Shown piece by piece: positions 42,840 through 51,604 of a stretch of DNA of 64,000 nt. Numbering within the stretch: the stretch's first letter is position 1; each line of letters begins with the position of its first letter. A program made the translations under genes and the position numbers. Under the pieces are notes generated by a model. It did no database searches, was not told the origin of the DNA, and was given only the letters and a program-made list of their open reading frames with translations. Origin of the DNA: Streptomyces malaysiense (GTDB taxonomy: Bacteria; Actinomycetota; Actinomycetes; Streptomycetales; Streptomycetaceae); NCBI RefSeq assembly GCF_000980885.2, contig NZ_LBDA02000047.1, positions 62,001 to 126,000 on the forward strand, read 5' to 3'.

Positions 42840-43670
42840 TCACACCCCGTCTCCGGTGTCCCGGAGGCGGGGTGTCCGCGTTGCCTGCTGGTACGCCATC
42901 AGCCCGAACAGCACCATGAGCAGCACCGCCGAGGCGCCGGCCGTGCCCAGGTCGAGCCCGCCCTTGGCGACCGGCTTGGTCAGCAGGTCACCGGCCGTGG
43001 CGCCCAGCGGGCGGGTCAGTACGAAGGCGATCCAGAACAGCAGCACGTTCGGCACGGCCGGCACCCGCACCAGTGCGACCAGGACCAGGAGAAGAGCGGT
43101 CACCAGGGCGGCGCCGCCCAGATAGCCGAGGCCCGAGCTGTCCGAGAGGAAGTCGCCCATCGAGGTGCCGAGCGTGTTGGAGACGAGGATCGCCGTCCAG
43201 AACAGCGCCTCGCCCCGGAAGGAGACGATCTCGGTGATCCGGAAGGTCGTTCCGCTGAGCTTCCAGCCGAGGAAGACCAGCAGCAGGAGCGAGACGAGGA
43301 TCGCGGCGCCCTCCGGATAACCGAGGCCGAGCCCCTGCGGGCCCCAGCCCAGGCTCGTCCGCCCGGCCGGCAGGTACCGCGGATCGGCCTCGCGGTTCAT
43401 GAAGTCGGACAGGGTGGTGCCGGCCATGGAGGTCGACAGGATCACCGTCCAGTAGCAGAACGGCTGGTAGTGCGCCGAGCGCAGCTGGATCACCAGCGTC
43501 ACCACGAAGAGCGTGAACAGGGCGACGGTGGTGAGGAAGTAGCCGAGGCCCAGGGTCTGGGAGAACAGGTCGCCCGCGGTCTCGCCCAGGGTCGTCGCAG
43601 CGATCTTCATGATCCAGAACGCGAGTGTGACCTCGGGCAGCTTCCTCGTGAGGGACTGCGTCGTCGTCAA
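42840..43670 (-). CDS. COG4705-type multi-pass membrane protein
   Basis: The 276-residue product is almost entirely hydrophobic, with about eight membrane segments. It has repeated motifs of the form T-L-G-E-T-x-G-D, T-L-S-D-F, T-S-M-G-D-F and A-T-A-G-D, one per pair of helices, as in the COG4705 family of membrane-anchored proteins of unknown function. The start is a TTG, because no ATG or GTG lies upstream in frame; the N-terminal K-L-P-E-V-T-L-A-F-W matches the family. Its stop lies one base from the tRNA 3' end. Confidence 0.8.
   Translation of the reverse strand: MTTTQSLTRKLPEVTLAFWIMKIAATTLGETAGDLFSQTLGLGYFLTTVALFTLFVVTLVIQLRSAHYQPFCYWTVILSTSMAGTTLSDFMNREADPRYLPAGRTSLGWGPQGLGLGYPEGAAILVSLLLLVFLGWKLSGTTFRITEIVSFRGEALFWTAILVSNTLGTSMGDFLSDSSGLGYLGGAALVTALLLVLVALVRVPAVPNVLLFWIAFVLTRPLGATAGDLLTKPVAKGGLDLGTAGASAVLLMVLFGLMAYQQATRTPRLRDTGDGV
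42842..42875. terminator. shared bidirectional hairpin terminator
   Basis: A 15-bp stem (42842-42856 with 42861-42875, one G-U, loop TGTC) begins 3 nt after the tRNA CCA end. The same bases encode the last 11 or so codons of the convergent COG4705 gene, so one element ends the tRNA transcript and also lies at the end of the opposite coding sequence. Confidence 0.75.
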
Positions 43671-43803
43671 AGCGGTGCTCCTGTGGCGGTGCCGGGTGAG
43701 CGACGACCGTCCCAGGACTCACCCGGACACCGTCGAAGGCGCGGCGAGCGGGACCCGATCTTTGCCGGGGGTTCGAGCCCCGGCGGGGACCGGGCCCGGC
43801 AGG

Positions 43804-46113
43804 TCAGACCTCCGCCACCTCGCACCGCAGCCGCCGCTCGGTGCCCACCGGACGCGCCGGCCCGGTCAGCCGCAGCCGCGCCCGGTGCCGTACGTCCGCG
43901 CTCGACGCGGCCAGGCGCAGCTCCAGTTCGCCGGGCTCCACGATCCGGGTGCCCGTGCGGTCCGGGAAGGAGGAGAGGTCGGTGTGGAAGCGGAAGGTGA
44001 GGCGGCGGGACTCGCCGGGGGACAGCTCCACCCGCCGGTAGCCGATCAGACGGACCTCCGGGCGGGTCACCGAGGCCACCGGGTCGTGCAGATACAGCTG
44101 GACCACCTCGGCGCCCGCGCGCCCACCCGTGTTGCGGACCGTCACCGAGAGGTCGTACCCGCCGTCCGTCGGGATCTCCGCCGCGGACCCCTCGAAGTCC
44201 GCCCAGGCGAAAGTGGTGTACGAACCGCCGTGCCCGAACGGGTACAGCGGGGTGGGGTCCAGGTTGCTGACCTCGCCGGCCAGGCCGAGCGGGGGCTGGA
44301 GGTAGGTCCAGGGCTGTCCGCCGGGCCGGCGCGGCACGCTCACCGGGAGCCGCCCGGAGGGGTTCACCCGGCCCGACAGCACCCCGGCGAGCGCCGGACC
44401 GCCCTCCTCGCCGGGGAAGAACGCCTGGACGACCGCGGCGAGCCGGCCCCGCCAGCGGCCCAGGGCGTACGGCCGCCCGGTCAGCAGGACGAGCACCACC
44501 GGGACGCCGGTCGCGACCAGCGCGTCCAGCAGCGCGGCCTGGGCGCCGGGCAGTCGCAGGTCCTCCGCGTCGCAGCCCTCGCCCGAGGTGCCGCGCCCGA
44601 ACAGCCCGGCCCGGTCGCCGAGGACCGCCACGCACACGTCGGAACCGGACGTCCGCGCCACCGCCTCGGCGAAGCCCGAGGTGTCCGGGTCCACGACGTC
44701 GCAGCCCGCCGCGAACGCGACCTCGGCGCCCGGGAGTTCGGCCCGCAGGGCGTCCAGCACGGTCGGGATGCCGATGCCCGGCGGCACCTCGGGGTGGTGG
44801 GTGAGCACATGGGACGGGAAGGAGTAGCAGCCCAGCATCGCCAGCGCGTCCGCCGCGCGGGGCCCGACGACCGCGATCCGCGCGTCCGGGGCCAGTGGCA
44901 GCACCCCCTCGGGGTTGTCCAGCAACACCACCGACGCCTCGGCGAGCCGACGGGCCAGCGCTCGGTTGCCGGCCGAGTCCAGGTCGATCTCCGCACCGGT
45001 GCTCGGCGTCCAGCCGGGGTCCAGCAGGCCCAGCTCGCACTTCTGGCGCAGCACCCGGCGCGCGGCCCGGTCCACCAGTGCCTCGGGGACCCGCCCGTCG
45101 CGCACGGCCTCCACCAGCGGCCTGCCGTAGCAGCTCAGCGTGGGCAGCTCGACGTCGATGCCCGCCTCCAGCGCGATGCGCGCGGCCTCGGCGGGGTCCG
45201 CGGCCACCCGGTGCAGCGACTGGAGGAAGCCGATGCCGAAGTAGTCGGCGACGACCGTGCCGGTGAACCCCCATTCCTCGCGCAGGAGTCCGGTCAGCAG
45301 CCCGGGATCGGCCGAGGCCGGGACGCCGTCCGTCTCGGTGTAGGCCGCCATCACCGAGCGGGCGCCGCCCTCGCGCAGCGCCATCTCGAACGGCGGCAGC
45401 GTCACCTCCGCCAGCTCGCGGACGCCCGCCCGCACCGGTGCGAGGTTGCGGGCGCCCGCCGAGGACGCGTATCCGGCGAAGTGCTTGAGCGTGGCGATGA
45501 TCCCGGCCGACTCCAGGCCCCGCACGTACGCCGTGCCGATGGTGGCGACGAGGTACGGGTCCTCGCCGATGGTCTCCTCCACCCGGCCCCAGCGCAGATC
45601 CCGCACCACGTCCAGGACGGGCGCGAGGCCCTGGTGGACGCCGGCCGCGCGCAGATCGCCGCCGATGCGTCCGCCCAGCTCCTCCACGAGCGCGGGGTCG
45701 AAGGTCGCGCCCCAGGCCAGTGGCACCGGGTACGCGGTCGCCTGCCACGCGGTGAAGCCCGCCAGGCACTCCTCGTGGGCGACGGCCGGGATGCCGAAGC
45801 GGCCGGCCTCGGCGATCCGGCGCTGGGCGCGGGCCAGTGCCCGCGCGCCCAGCGCCGGGTCCACGGGGGCGGTGCCGAAGGAGCGGGTCAACTGGCCGAG
45901 GCCGAGGGTGATCAGCTCGTCCCAGTCGTGGTCCGCGGTCATCTCGCGCTGGAGCGGGGCGACCCCGTCGCCGTCCGTGGCCGCGCCCACCCATATGCCG
46001 TACAGCTGGGCGGTCTTCTCCTCCAGAGTCATCCGGGCCAGGAGGTCGTCGACGCGGACGGCGGCGGGCAGGGCGGGGTCGCGCCAGGGGGCGGCGCCGG
46101 GGGCGGTGCTCAT
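43804..46113 (-). CDS. glycoside hydrolase family 3 (beta-glucosidase/beta-xylosidase type)
   Basis: I start at the ATG at 46113 (CAGGAG upstream), giving 769 residues without a signal peptide, so it is cytoplasmic. The N-terminal TIM barrel carries the family stretch K-H-F-A-G-Y and the likely nucleophile Asp in V-V-A-D-Y-F-G. The alpha/beta sandwich domain and a C-terminal fibronectin III-like domain follow. It probably hydrolyses oligosaccharides brought in by the ABC importer encoded just upstream in the same operon. The exact sugar cannot be told. Confidence 0.9.
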   Translation of the reverse strand: MSTAPGAAPWRDPALPAAVRVDDLLARMTLEEKTAQLYGIWVGAATDGDGVAPLQREMTADHDWDELITLGLGQLTRSFGTAPVDPALGARALARAQRRIAEAGRFGIPAVAHEECLAGFTAWQATAYPVPLAWGATFDPALVEELGGRIGGDLRAAGVHQGLAPVLDVVRDLRWGRVEETIGEDPYLVATIGTAYVRGLESAGIIATLKHFAGYASSAGARNLAPVRAGVRELAEVTLPPFEMALREGGARSVMAAYTETDGVPASADPGLLTGLLREEWGFTGTVVADYFGIGFLQSLHRVAADPAEAARIALEAGIDVELPTLSCYGRPLVEAVRDGRVPEALVDRAARRVLRQKCELGLLDPGWTPSTGAEIDLDSAGNRALARRLAEASVVLLDNPEGVLPLAPDARIAVVGPRAADALAMLGCYSFPSHVLTHHPEVPPGIGIPTVLDALRAELPGAEVAFAAGCDVVDPDTSGFAEAVARTSGSDVCVAVLGDRAGLFGRGTSGEGCDAEDLRLPGAQAALLDALVATGVPVVLVLLTGRPYALGRWRGRLAAVVQAFFPGEEGGPALAGVLSGRVNPSGRLPVSVPRRPGGQPWTYLQPPLGLAGEVSNLDPTPLYPFGHGGSYTTFAWADFEGSAAEIPTDGGYDLSVTVRNTGGRAGAEVVQLYLHDPVASVTRPEVRLIGYRRVELSPGESRRLTFRFHTDLSSFPDRTGTRIVEPGELELRLAASSADVRHRARLRLTGPARPVGTERRLRCEVAEV

Positions 46114-46148
46114 GAAACTCCTGTCGGGAAGGGGGGCGCGGGCGGCGG

Positions 46149-47048
46149 TCACTTGCCGCCCACACCCATCAGGCCGCCCACCAGGGCGCGACGGGCCACC
46201 AGGTACACGGCGAAGATCGGGATGCCGGAGAGGACGACCGAGGCGAGCAGGGCGGGGATGTCCACACCGAACTGGCTCACGTAGTTGAAGAGCCCGAGGG
46301 TCAGTACGCGCGGCCCCTCGGACTGGGTGAAGATCAGCGGGAAGAGGAAGCCGTTCCACGCCTGGAGCGCCGAGTAGATCCCGACGGTGCTGATGCCGCC
46401 CTTGGACATCGGGATGACCAGCTGGAACAGCATCCGCAGCGGCGAGGCGCCGTCCAGGGCCATCGCCTCGTACACCTCCTCGGAGATGTCCCTGATGCTG
46501 CCGGTGAGCACCAGGATGGCCACCGGCATGGCGAACGCGGCCGTCGGCAGGATGATCGCGAGCAGGCTGTCGTAGAGGTTCAGCTTGGCGATCATCAGGT
46601 ACAGCGGTACGACGACGGCCTGCGCCGGGATGGCGACACCGAGCAGGAACAGCCGGAAGGCCGCCCCGGACCAGAAGCCCCGGGTGCGCACGGCCACGTA
46701 GGCGAGCGGCACGCACAGCACCAGCACGATCGCCACGACGGCCACCGCCGCCAGCACGGTGTTCCACAGATAGTGGAAGAACCCGCTGTGCAGCACGGTG
46801 CTGTAGTTGGCCAGTGTCGGACGGGCGGGCGGCTTCAGGGCGTTGTTGCCCAGCGCCTCGTCCCGCGGGGTGAGCGAGGCCGTGATCATCGCGTAGACGG
46901 GCACGATGACGACGGTCAGCCAGACGATCGAGCCGAGGCCGGCCAGCGGGTCGGGCCGCCGGGTCCAGTGCCGGCGGCGGCGCCCGTCCGGCCGGGCCGC
47001 GGGCGCGGCGCCGGTCTTCACGGGGCGGGGCAGCGTCTCGTGCGACAC
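46149..47048 (-). CDS. sugar ABC transporter permease, MalG type
   Basis: The 299-residue product has six membrane segments and the E-A-A loop reading E-A-M-A-L-D-G-A-S-P-L-R, which docks the ATPase. No ATPase gene is in the cassette; such Streptomyces importers generally share the ATPase MsiK. GTG start, 4 bp after the other permease. Confidence 0.93.
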   Translation of the reverse strand: MSHETLPRPVKTGAAPAARPDGRRRRHWTRRPDPLAGLGSIVWLTVVIVPVYAMITASLTPRDEALGNNALKPPARPTLANYSTVLHSGFFHYLWNTVLAAVAVVAIVLVLCVPLAYVAVRTRGFWSGAAFRLFLLGVAIPAQAVVVPLYLMIAKLNLYDSLLAIILPTAAFAMPVAILVLTGSIRDISEEVYEAMALDGASPLRMLFQLVIPMSKGGISTVGIYSALQAWNGFLFPLIFTQSEGPRVLTLGLFNYVSQFGVDIPALLASVVLSGIPIFAVYLVARRALVGGLMGVGGK

Positions 47049-47052
47049 CTCG

Positions 47053-47967
47053 TCACATTCCTTCCCGGGTACTGCGCATCGTGCCGAAGCCGGACAGCCG
47101 CACCAGCAGCAGCGACAGCGCGGTCGCGGCCACCACCAGGAAGGAGGCGATGGCGCTGGCGTAGCCGAAGTCGTAGCTCTTGAAACCGGCCTCGTACATC
47201 AGGTACGGCAGGATCGCCGTGTCGGTGCCGGGGCCGCCCTGGGTGAGGATCAGGACGGTCTCGAAGTAGGTGAGCGAGCCGACGACCATCAGCACGCCCG
47301 AGGTGGTCGCCGTGTTGCGCAGCTGGGGCAGCGTGATGGAGAGGAACCGGCGGTAGCGGCCCGCGCCGTCGATGGCCGCCGCCTGGTAGAGGACCTCGGG
47401 GATCTGCCGGGCCCCGCCCTGGTAGATGAGGGTGTGGAAGGGGATGAACTGCCAGCCGCCGACGAACACGATGGCGAGGAAGGCCCCGTCGGTGGAGCCG
47501 AGGGTCTCGCCGTGGATGATCCCGAAGTTGGGGTCGAGCAGGGCGTAGAACAGCAGCGAGATCGCCGTCGAGGACAGCAGGAACGGCACGAAGAAGATCG
47601 CCGACAGGATCGCGCGGTTGCGCTGGCGGCCCGCGGCCCACACGCCGAGCAGCACCGAGACCACCGTCTGGAAGGCCCAGTTGACCACCGTGAGCAGCAC
47701 GGTGACCGTGAGGGACCGGGTGAGCCGGTCGTCGTCGAACAGCTTGCGCCAGTTGGCGAGCCCGGCCGGCCGCGGGTTGCCGAGGCCGTTCCACTCGGTG
47801 AAGGACAGGCAGAAGGCCAGCACCATCGGGAGGGCCGCGAAGAACAGGAAGAACAGGACGCCGGGCAGGGCCAGGGCGGCGTGCGGGCGGCCCGCGTTCG
47901 CCCCGGTGCCCCGGCGGGGGCGGCCCGTACCGGGGCGCGGTCCGCCCTCGGCCGCGCCGATGCTCAC
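47053..47967 (-). CDS. sugar ABC transporter permease, MalF type
   Basis: The GTG at 47967 overlaps the binding-protein stop by 4 bp. The 304-residue product has six membrane segments and the coupling loop A-A-A-I-D-G-A-G-R-Y-R-R-F. It pairs with the MalG-type permease that follows. A longer frame upstream overlaps the binding protein and is rejected. Confidence 0.92.
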   Translation of the reverse strand: MSIGAAEGGPRPGTGRPRRGTGANAGRPHAALALPGVLFFLFFAALPMVLAFCLSFTEWNGLGNPRPAGLANWRKLFDDDRLTRSLTVTVLLTVVNWAFQTVVSVLLGVWAAGRQRNRAILSAIFFVPFLLSSTAISLLFYALLDPNFGIIHGETLGSTDGAFLAIVFVGGWQFIPFHTLIYQGGARQIPEVLYQAAAIDGAGRYRRFLSITLPQLRNTATTSGVLMVVGSLTYFETVLILTQGGPGTDTAILPYLMYEAGFKSYDFGYASAIASFLVVAATALSLLLVRLSGFGTMRSTREGM

Positions 47968-49301
47968 TTCAGCCCCTGGAGGGCCGAGACGAACTGGCTC
48001 GGCGTGGACTTGCCGACGAACAGCTTGTTGACCTCGGTGAGCATCGGCGTCGACACGTCCGGGTCGACGGCCTGGTCCCAGCTCAGCGTGAACGCCGGGG
48101 CCTGCTGCACCATCTTGTACTGGAACTTGGCGAACTCCGGGTTCGGCGAGGCGTCCAGCAGCTTCTCGGCGTTGGTCGTGGTCGGGATGTCGCCGTTGGC
48201 GATCAGCGCCTTGGCGTACGTCTCGGAGGCGCAGTCGCGCAGGAAGGCGAGCGCCGCGTCCTTGTTGGACGTACGGGCGTTGACCGACCAGTAGTTGGTG
48301 GGGTTGCCGACGACGTTGCGGATGTCGCCCGCGCCGCCCCCGACGGTCGGGAACGCGGTCCAGCCGAGGCTTTTGCGGGCGAAGTCCGGGAACTTGCCGA
48401 GCTGGGTGGAGTACTCCCACGAGCCCATCAGGTGCATCGCGGCCTTGCCCTTGGCGAACACGGCGGGGGCGCCGCCGTTGGTGTAGGCGACCGAGTTGAA
48501 GCCCTTGCCGAAGGCGCCGTCGTCGATGAGCTGCCTGACCGTCCGGGCGGCCTCGAGGACGGCCGGGTCGCCCCAGCCGGAGGCGTCGCCGTTCTTGATC
48601 CGGTCGAAGACCTGGGGCCCGCCGATGCGGTCGACCAGGTACTCCAGCCACATCAGCTCGGGCCAGATGTCCGCGCCGCCGAGCGCGAACGGGGTGATCC
48701 CGGCTTTTCTCAGCTTGGTGTTGATGTCCAGCAACTGGTCCCAGGTGGTGGGCGGCTGGAGCTTCTGCTCGGCGAAGAGGGACTTGTTGTAGAAGAGGAT
48801 CACGGGCTGCATGCCGCGCATGGGTATGCCGTAGTCGTGCCCGCCGATGCCGCCGGCCGTGATCACCGAGGGCAGGAAGCCGCTCTTGAGGACCGGGTCG
48901 GACTTGATGGCGTCGGTGAGGTCCACCAGCTGCCCGGCGTCCCGGTACGCCTTGATCGAGCCGCCGCCCCAGTTGAAGAAGACGTCGGGCGCGTTGGGGG
49001 AACCCATCGCGGTGCGCAGCTTCGCCGGGTACTCGGAACCGGGCACCTTCTCCAGCTTGATCCTGCCCTTGGCCTTCTTCGCGGCGGCCGAGGAGTTGAA
49101 CCGGTCGATGGCCGCGACCTGGATCTTGGCCGCGTCGTCGCCGTACACGAACGCGGTGAGGGTGCCACCGCCACCCGAGCCCCCGGAGGAGCCGCAGGCC
49201 GTGAGTCCGGCGGTGCCGGCGGCGACGAGTGTGGTGGCGCCGGCGCCGAGCACCCAGCGCCTGCTGAACGTGCGCCCGCCGTTGGACGTGGTGGACTCCA
49301 T
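47964..49301 (-). CDS. sugar-binding lipoprotein of ABC transporter
   Basis: The 445-residue product has a Tat-like S-R-R-W-V-L motif, a hydrophobic core and lipobox L-T-A-C with lipid-attached Cys-36, then a glycine/serine linker and a family 1 solute-binding fold. It captures the sugar outside the cell. It is the first gene of the operon; the LacI gene is divergent, 105 bp away. Confidence 0.93.
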   Translation of the reverse strand: MESTTSNGGRTFSRRWVLGAGATTLVAAGTAGLTACGSSGGSGGGGTLTAFVYGDDAAKIQVAAIDRFNSSAAAKKAKGRIKLEKVPGSEYPAKLRTAMGSPNAPDVFFNWGGGSIKAYRDAGQLVDLTDAIKSDPVLKSGFLPSVITAGGIGGHDYGIPMRGMQPVILFYNKSLFAEQKLQPPTTWDQLLDINTKLRKAGITPFALGGADIWPELMWLEYLVDRIGGPQVFDRIKNGDASGWGDPAVLEAARTVRQLIDDGAFGKGFNSVAYTNGGAPAVFAKGKAAMHLMGSWEYSTQLGKFPDFARKSLGWTAFPTVGGGAGDIRNVVGNPTNYWSVNARTSNKDAALAFLRDCASETYAKALIANGDIPTTTNAEKLLDASPNPEFAKFQYKMVQQAPAFTLSWDQAVDPDVSTPMLTEVNKLFVGKSTPSQFVSALQGLK

Positions 49302-49332
49302 GACCCTGGCCTCTCGCAATGTTTCGAGTGAG

Positions 49333-49352
49333 ATTCCGAATGTTCCGGGAAC
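49333..49352. promoter_or_regulatory. candidate operator for the LacI regulator
   Basis: Two adjacent palindromes lie between the divergent binding-protein and lacI-type genes: ATTC-C-GAAT (49333-49341) and GTTCC-G-GGAAC (49342-49352). Their position, between the two start codons, fits LacI-type autoregulation and repression of the uptake operon. Confidence 0.45.
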
Positions 49353-49406
49353 GTATGGCGGAACAAGTGCGTCGTCAAGGGGTCGCGCAGGGATTACGAT
49401 CGCGGC

Positions 49407-50444
49407 ATGAAGCCTGGGAAGTCCGTGGAAACGCAGACCGCGACACTCGCGGAGATCGCCCGCGAGGCCGGGGTGTCCGCTCCGACTGTTTCGAAGGTCC
49501 TCAACGGAAGAGCCGATGTCGCGGCCTCGACGCGCACCCGCGTCGAGGAGCTGCTGCGCGCCCACGGCTACCGGCGCAGGCGTGCCGAGGCCTCCCGCTC
49601 GCCGCTGATCGACCTGGTCTTCCACGAACTGGAGAGCGCCTGGGCGATGGAGGTCATCCGGGGCGTGGAGAACGTGGCGCAGTCGGCGGGGCTCAGCGTG
49701 GTGCTGTCCGAGTCCGCCGGGCGGCTCACCCCCGGCCGCTCCTGGGCCGACCAGGTCGCCGCCCGCCGCCCGCACGGGGTGGTCCTCGTCCTGTCCGAGC
49801 TGGACGGCGCCCAGCAGGCGCTGCTGACCAGCAGGTCCATCCCGTTCGTGGTGGTCGACCCGGCCGGCGACCCGGGCCCGGACGTGCCGTCCATCGGCGC
49901 CACCAACTGGCAGGGTGGACTCGCGGCCACCCGGCACCTGGTCGAGCTGGGCCACACCCGGATCGGCGCGATCAGCGGCCCGTCCCGGATGATGTGCAGC
50001 CGCGCCCGCATCGACGGCTACCGAGCCGCCCTGGAGACGGCCGGGCTGCCCGTCGACCCCTCCCTGATCCTGGCCGGGGACTTCCACCACGACGCCGGCT
50101 ACCGCCTGGGCATGGAACTGCTGCGCCGCCCGGACCGGCCGACCGCGGTCTTCGCGGGCAACGACCTCCAGGCCGTGGGCCTGTACGAGGCCGCGCGCGA
50201 GCTGGGGCTGCGCATCCCGGAGGACGTCAGCGTGGTCGGCTTCGACGACCTGCCGGTGGCCCGCTGGGTGGGCCCGCCGCTGACGACCGTGCGGCAGCCG
50301 CTGACCGAGATGGCCGAGGCCGCGGCCCGCCTGGTGCTCGAACTGGGCGGCGCGCACGAGGAACGCGCGGCCACCCGGCTGGAGCTGGCGACCAGCCTCG
50401 TGGTGCGCTCCAGCACGGCGGAGGTGCCCGCGGGCACTGTGTGA
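49407..50444 (+). CDS. LacI-family transcriptional regulator
   Basis: The 345-residue product has the N-terminal helix-turn-helix (L-A-E-I-A-R-E-A-G-V-S-A-P-T-V-S-K-V-L-N) and hinge, then a periplasmic-binding-protein-like sensor domain with G-F-D-D-L-P-V-A. It very probably represses the adjacent divergent GH3/ABC operon until the sugar is present. TACGAT ends 6 nt before the ATG and there is no ribosome binding site. Confidence 0.93.
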   Translation: MKPGKSVETQTATLAEIAREAGVSAPTVSKVLNGRADVAASTRTRVEELLRAHGYRRRRAEASRSPLIDLVFHELESAWAMEVIRGVENVAQSAGLSVVLSESAGRLTPGRSWADQVAARRPHGVVLVLSELDGAQQALLTSRSIPFVVVDPAGDPGPDVPSIGATNWQGGLAATRHLVELGHTRIGAISGPSRMMCSRARIDGYRAALETAGLPVDPSLILAGDFHHDAGYRLGMELLRRPDRPTAVFAGNDLQAVGLYEAARELGLRIPEDVSVVGFDDLPVARWVGPPLTTVRQPLTEMAEAAARLVLELGGAHEERAATRLELATSLVVRSSTAEVPAGTV

Positions 50445-50558
50445 CCGAAACTTTCGAGGGGGTGGCGCCGGACCGCCGGCGATGAGAATTTCGGAAGAAA
50501 ACCCCTTCGTGCGGCTTCCGCTAACAGTCCCCTAATAATTCGGACTTACGTTCCTGCC

Positions 50559-51596
50559 GTGACGCGATACGAGGAGCACGGCCGGCGTTCGAGAGTGCTG
50601 CGGATCGCCGGGCTCACCCTGGCGGCGGCCCTGGTGACGGGCGCGGCCACGGCCGGCTACGCCTACTGGCATCTCAACCACAACATCAAGGGCGTCGACA
50701 TCGACACGGCGCTCGGCGACGACCGCCCCGCGCACGCGGTGACCGCGCCCTCCCCGAGCGCCCCGACGGCGGCGGCCGCCCCGCTGCCGGCCGGCTCGCT
50801 GAACATCCTGGTACTGGGCTCGGACTCGCGCAGCGGCAAGGCCGACAAGGCGCTGGGCGGCGGAGACAGTTCGGGCGCCCGTTCGGACACCGCGATGGTG
50901 GTGCACCTCGACGCGGGCCGCACCCGCGCCACCGTGGTCAGCATCCCGCGCGACACCCTCGTCACCCGCCCCTCCTGCCCGCTGCCGCACGGGGGCTCGA
51001 CGGCGGTGGCGTACGGCTCCATGTTCAACAGCGCCTTCTCGGTGGGCGGTCCGGTGTGCGCGGTCAAGACGGTCGAGTCGATCACCGGGGTGCGCATGGA
51101 CCACTTCGTCGAGATCGACTTCTCCGGCTTCGCCAGGCTGGTCGACGCGCTCGGCGGGGTCGACGTCACCACGAGCCAGGACATCGACGACGACAAGAGC
51201 CACCTCCACCTGGCGGCCGGAGCCCATCACCTCGGCGGCAAGCAGGCGCTGGCCCTCGCCCGCACCCGGCACGGCATCGGCGACGGCAGCGACCTCGGCC
51301 GGATAGGTCTCCAGCAGCTGCTGGTAAAGGCCCTGCTGGAGCGAATATCCGGCACCGACCTGCTCACCGACCCGGCCAGGCTCTACACGGTCGCCGACAC
51401 GGTGACCAAGAGCCTCACCACCGACACCGGCCTCGACTCCCTGAGCGAGCTGACCGAGCTGGGCGAGAGCCTGAAGGGGCTGAGCGCGGACCACGTGCGG
51501 ACCGTGATGATGCCGGTCGTCACGGCGCCCTCGGACCCCAACCGGGTGATCGCGAAGGAGCCGGACGCCGGGAATCTGTGGGCGTCCCTGCGCTGA
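50559..51596 (+). CDS. LCP (LytR-CpsA-Psr) family cell-wall glycopolymer ligase
   Basis: The 345-residue product has a short cytoplasmic N-terminus, one membrane segment at about 15-35, and an extracellular LCP domain with V-L-G-S-D-S-R, S-D-T-A-M-V-V-H-L and S-I-P-R-D-T, which hold the catalytic Asp and Arg residues. The family attaches teichoic acids and related polymers to peptidoglycan. The GTG has TACGTT ending 6 nt upstream. Confidence 0.92.
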   Translation: MTRYEEHGRRSRVLRIAGLTLAAALVTGAATAGYAYWHLNHNIKGVDIDTALGDDRPAHAVTAPSPSAPTAAAAPLPAGSLNILVLGSDSRSGKADKALGGGDSSGARSDTAMVVHLDAGRTRATVVSIPRDTLVTRPSCPLPHGGSTAVAYGSMFNSAFSVGGPVCAVKTVESITGVRMDHFVEIDFSGFARLVDALGGVDVTTSQDIDDDKSHLHLAAGAHHLGGKQALALARTRHGIGDGSDLGRIGLQQLLVKALLERISGTDLLTDPARLYTVADTVTKSLTTDTGLDSLSELTELGESLKGLSADHVRTVMMPVVTAPSDPNRVIAKEPDAGNLWASLR

Positions 51597-51604
51597 CCGT
51601 CAGG

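Noticed and set aside
43609..46284. Very long plus-strand open frame (891 codons) opposite the GH3 gene
   Set aside because: It is Arg/Gly/His-rich with no domain, and is the typical antisense shadow of a high-GC gene whose minus-strand frame shows a full GH3 fold.
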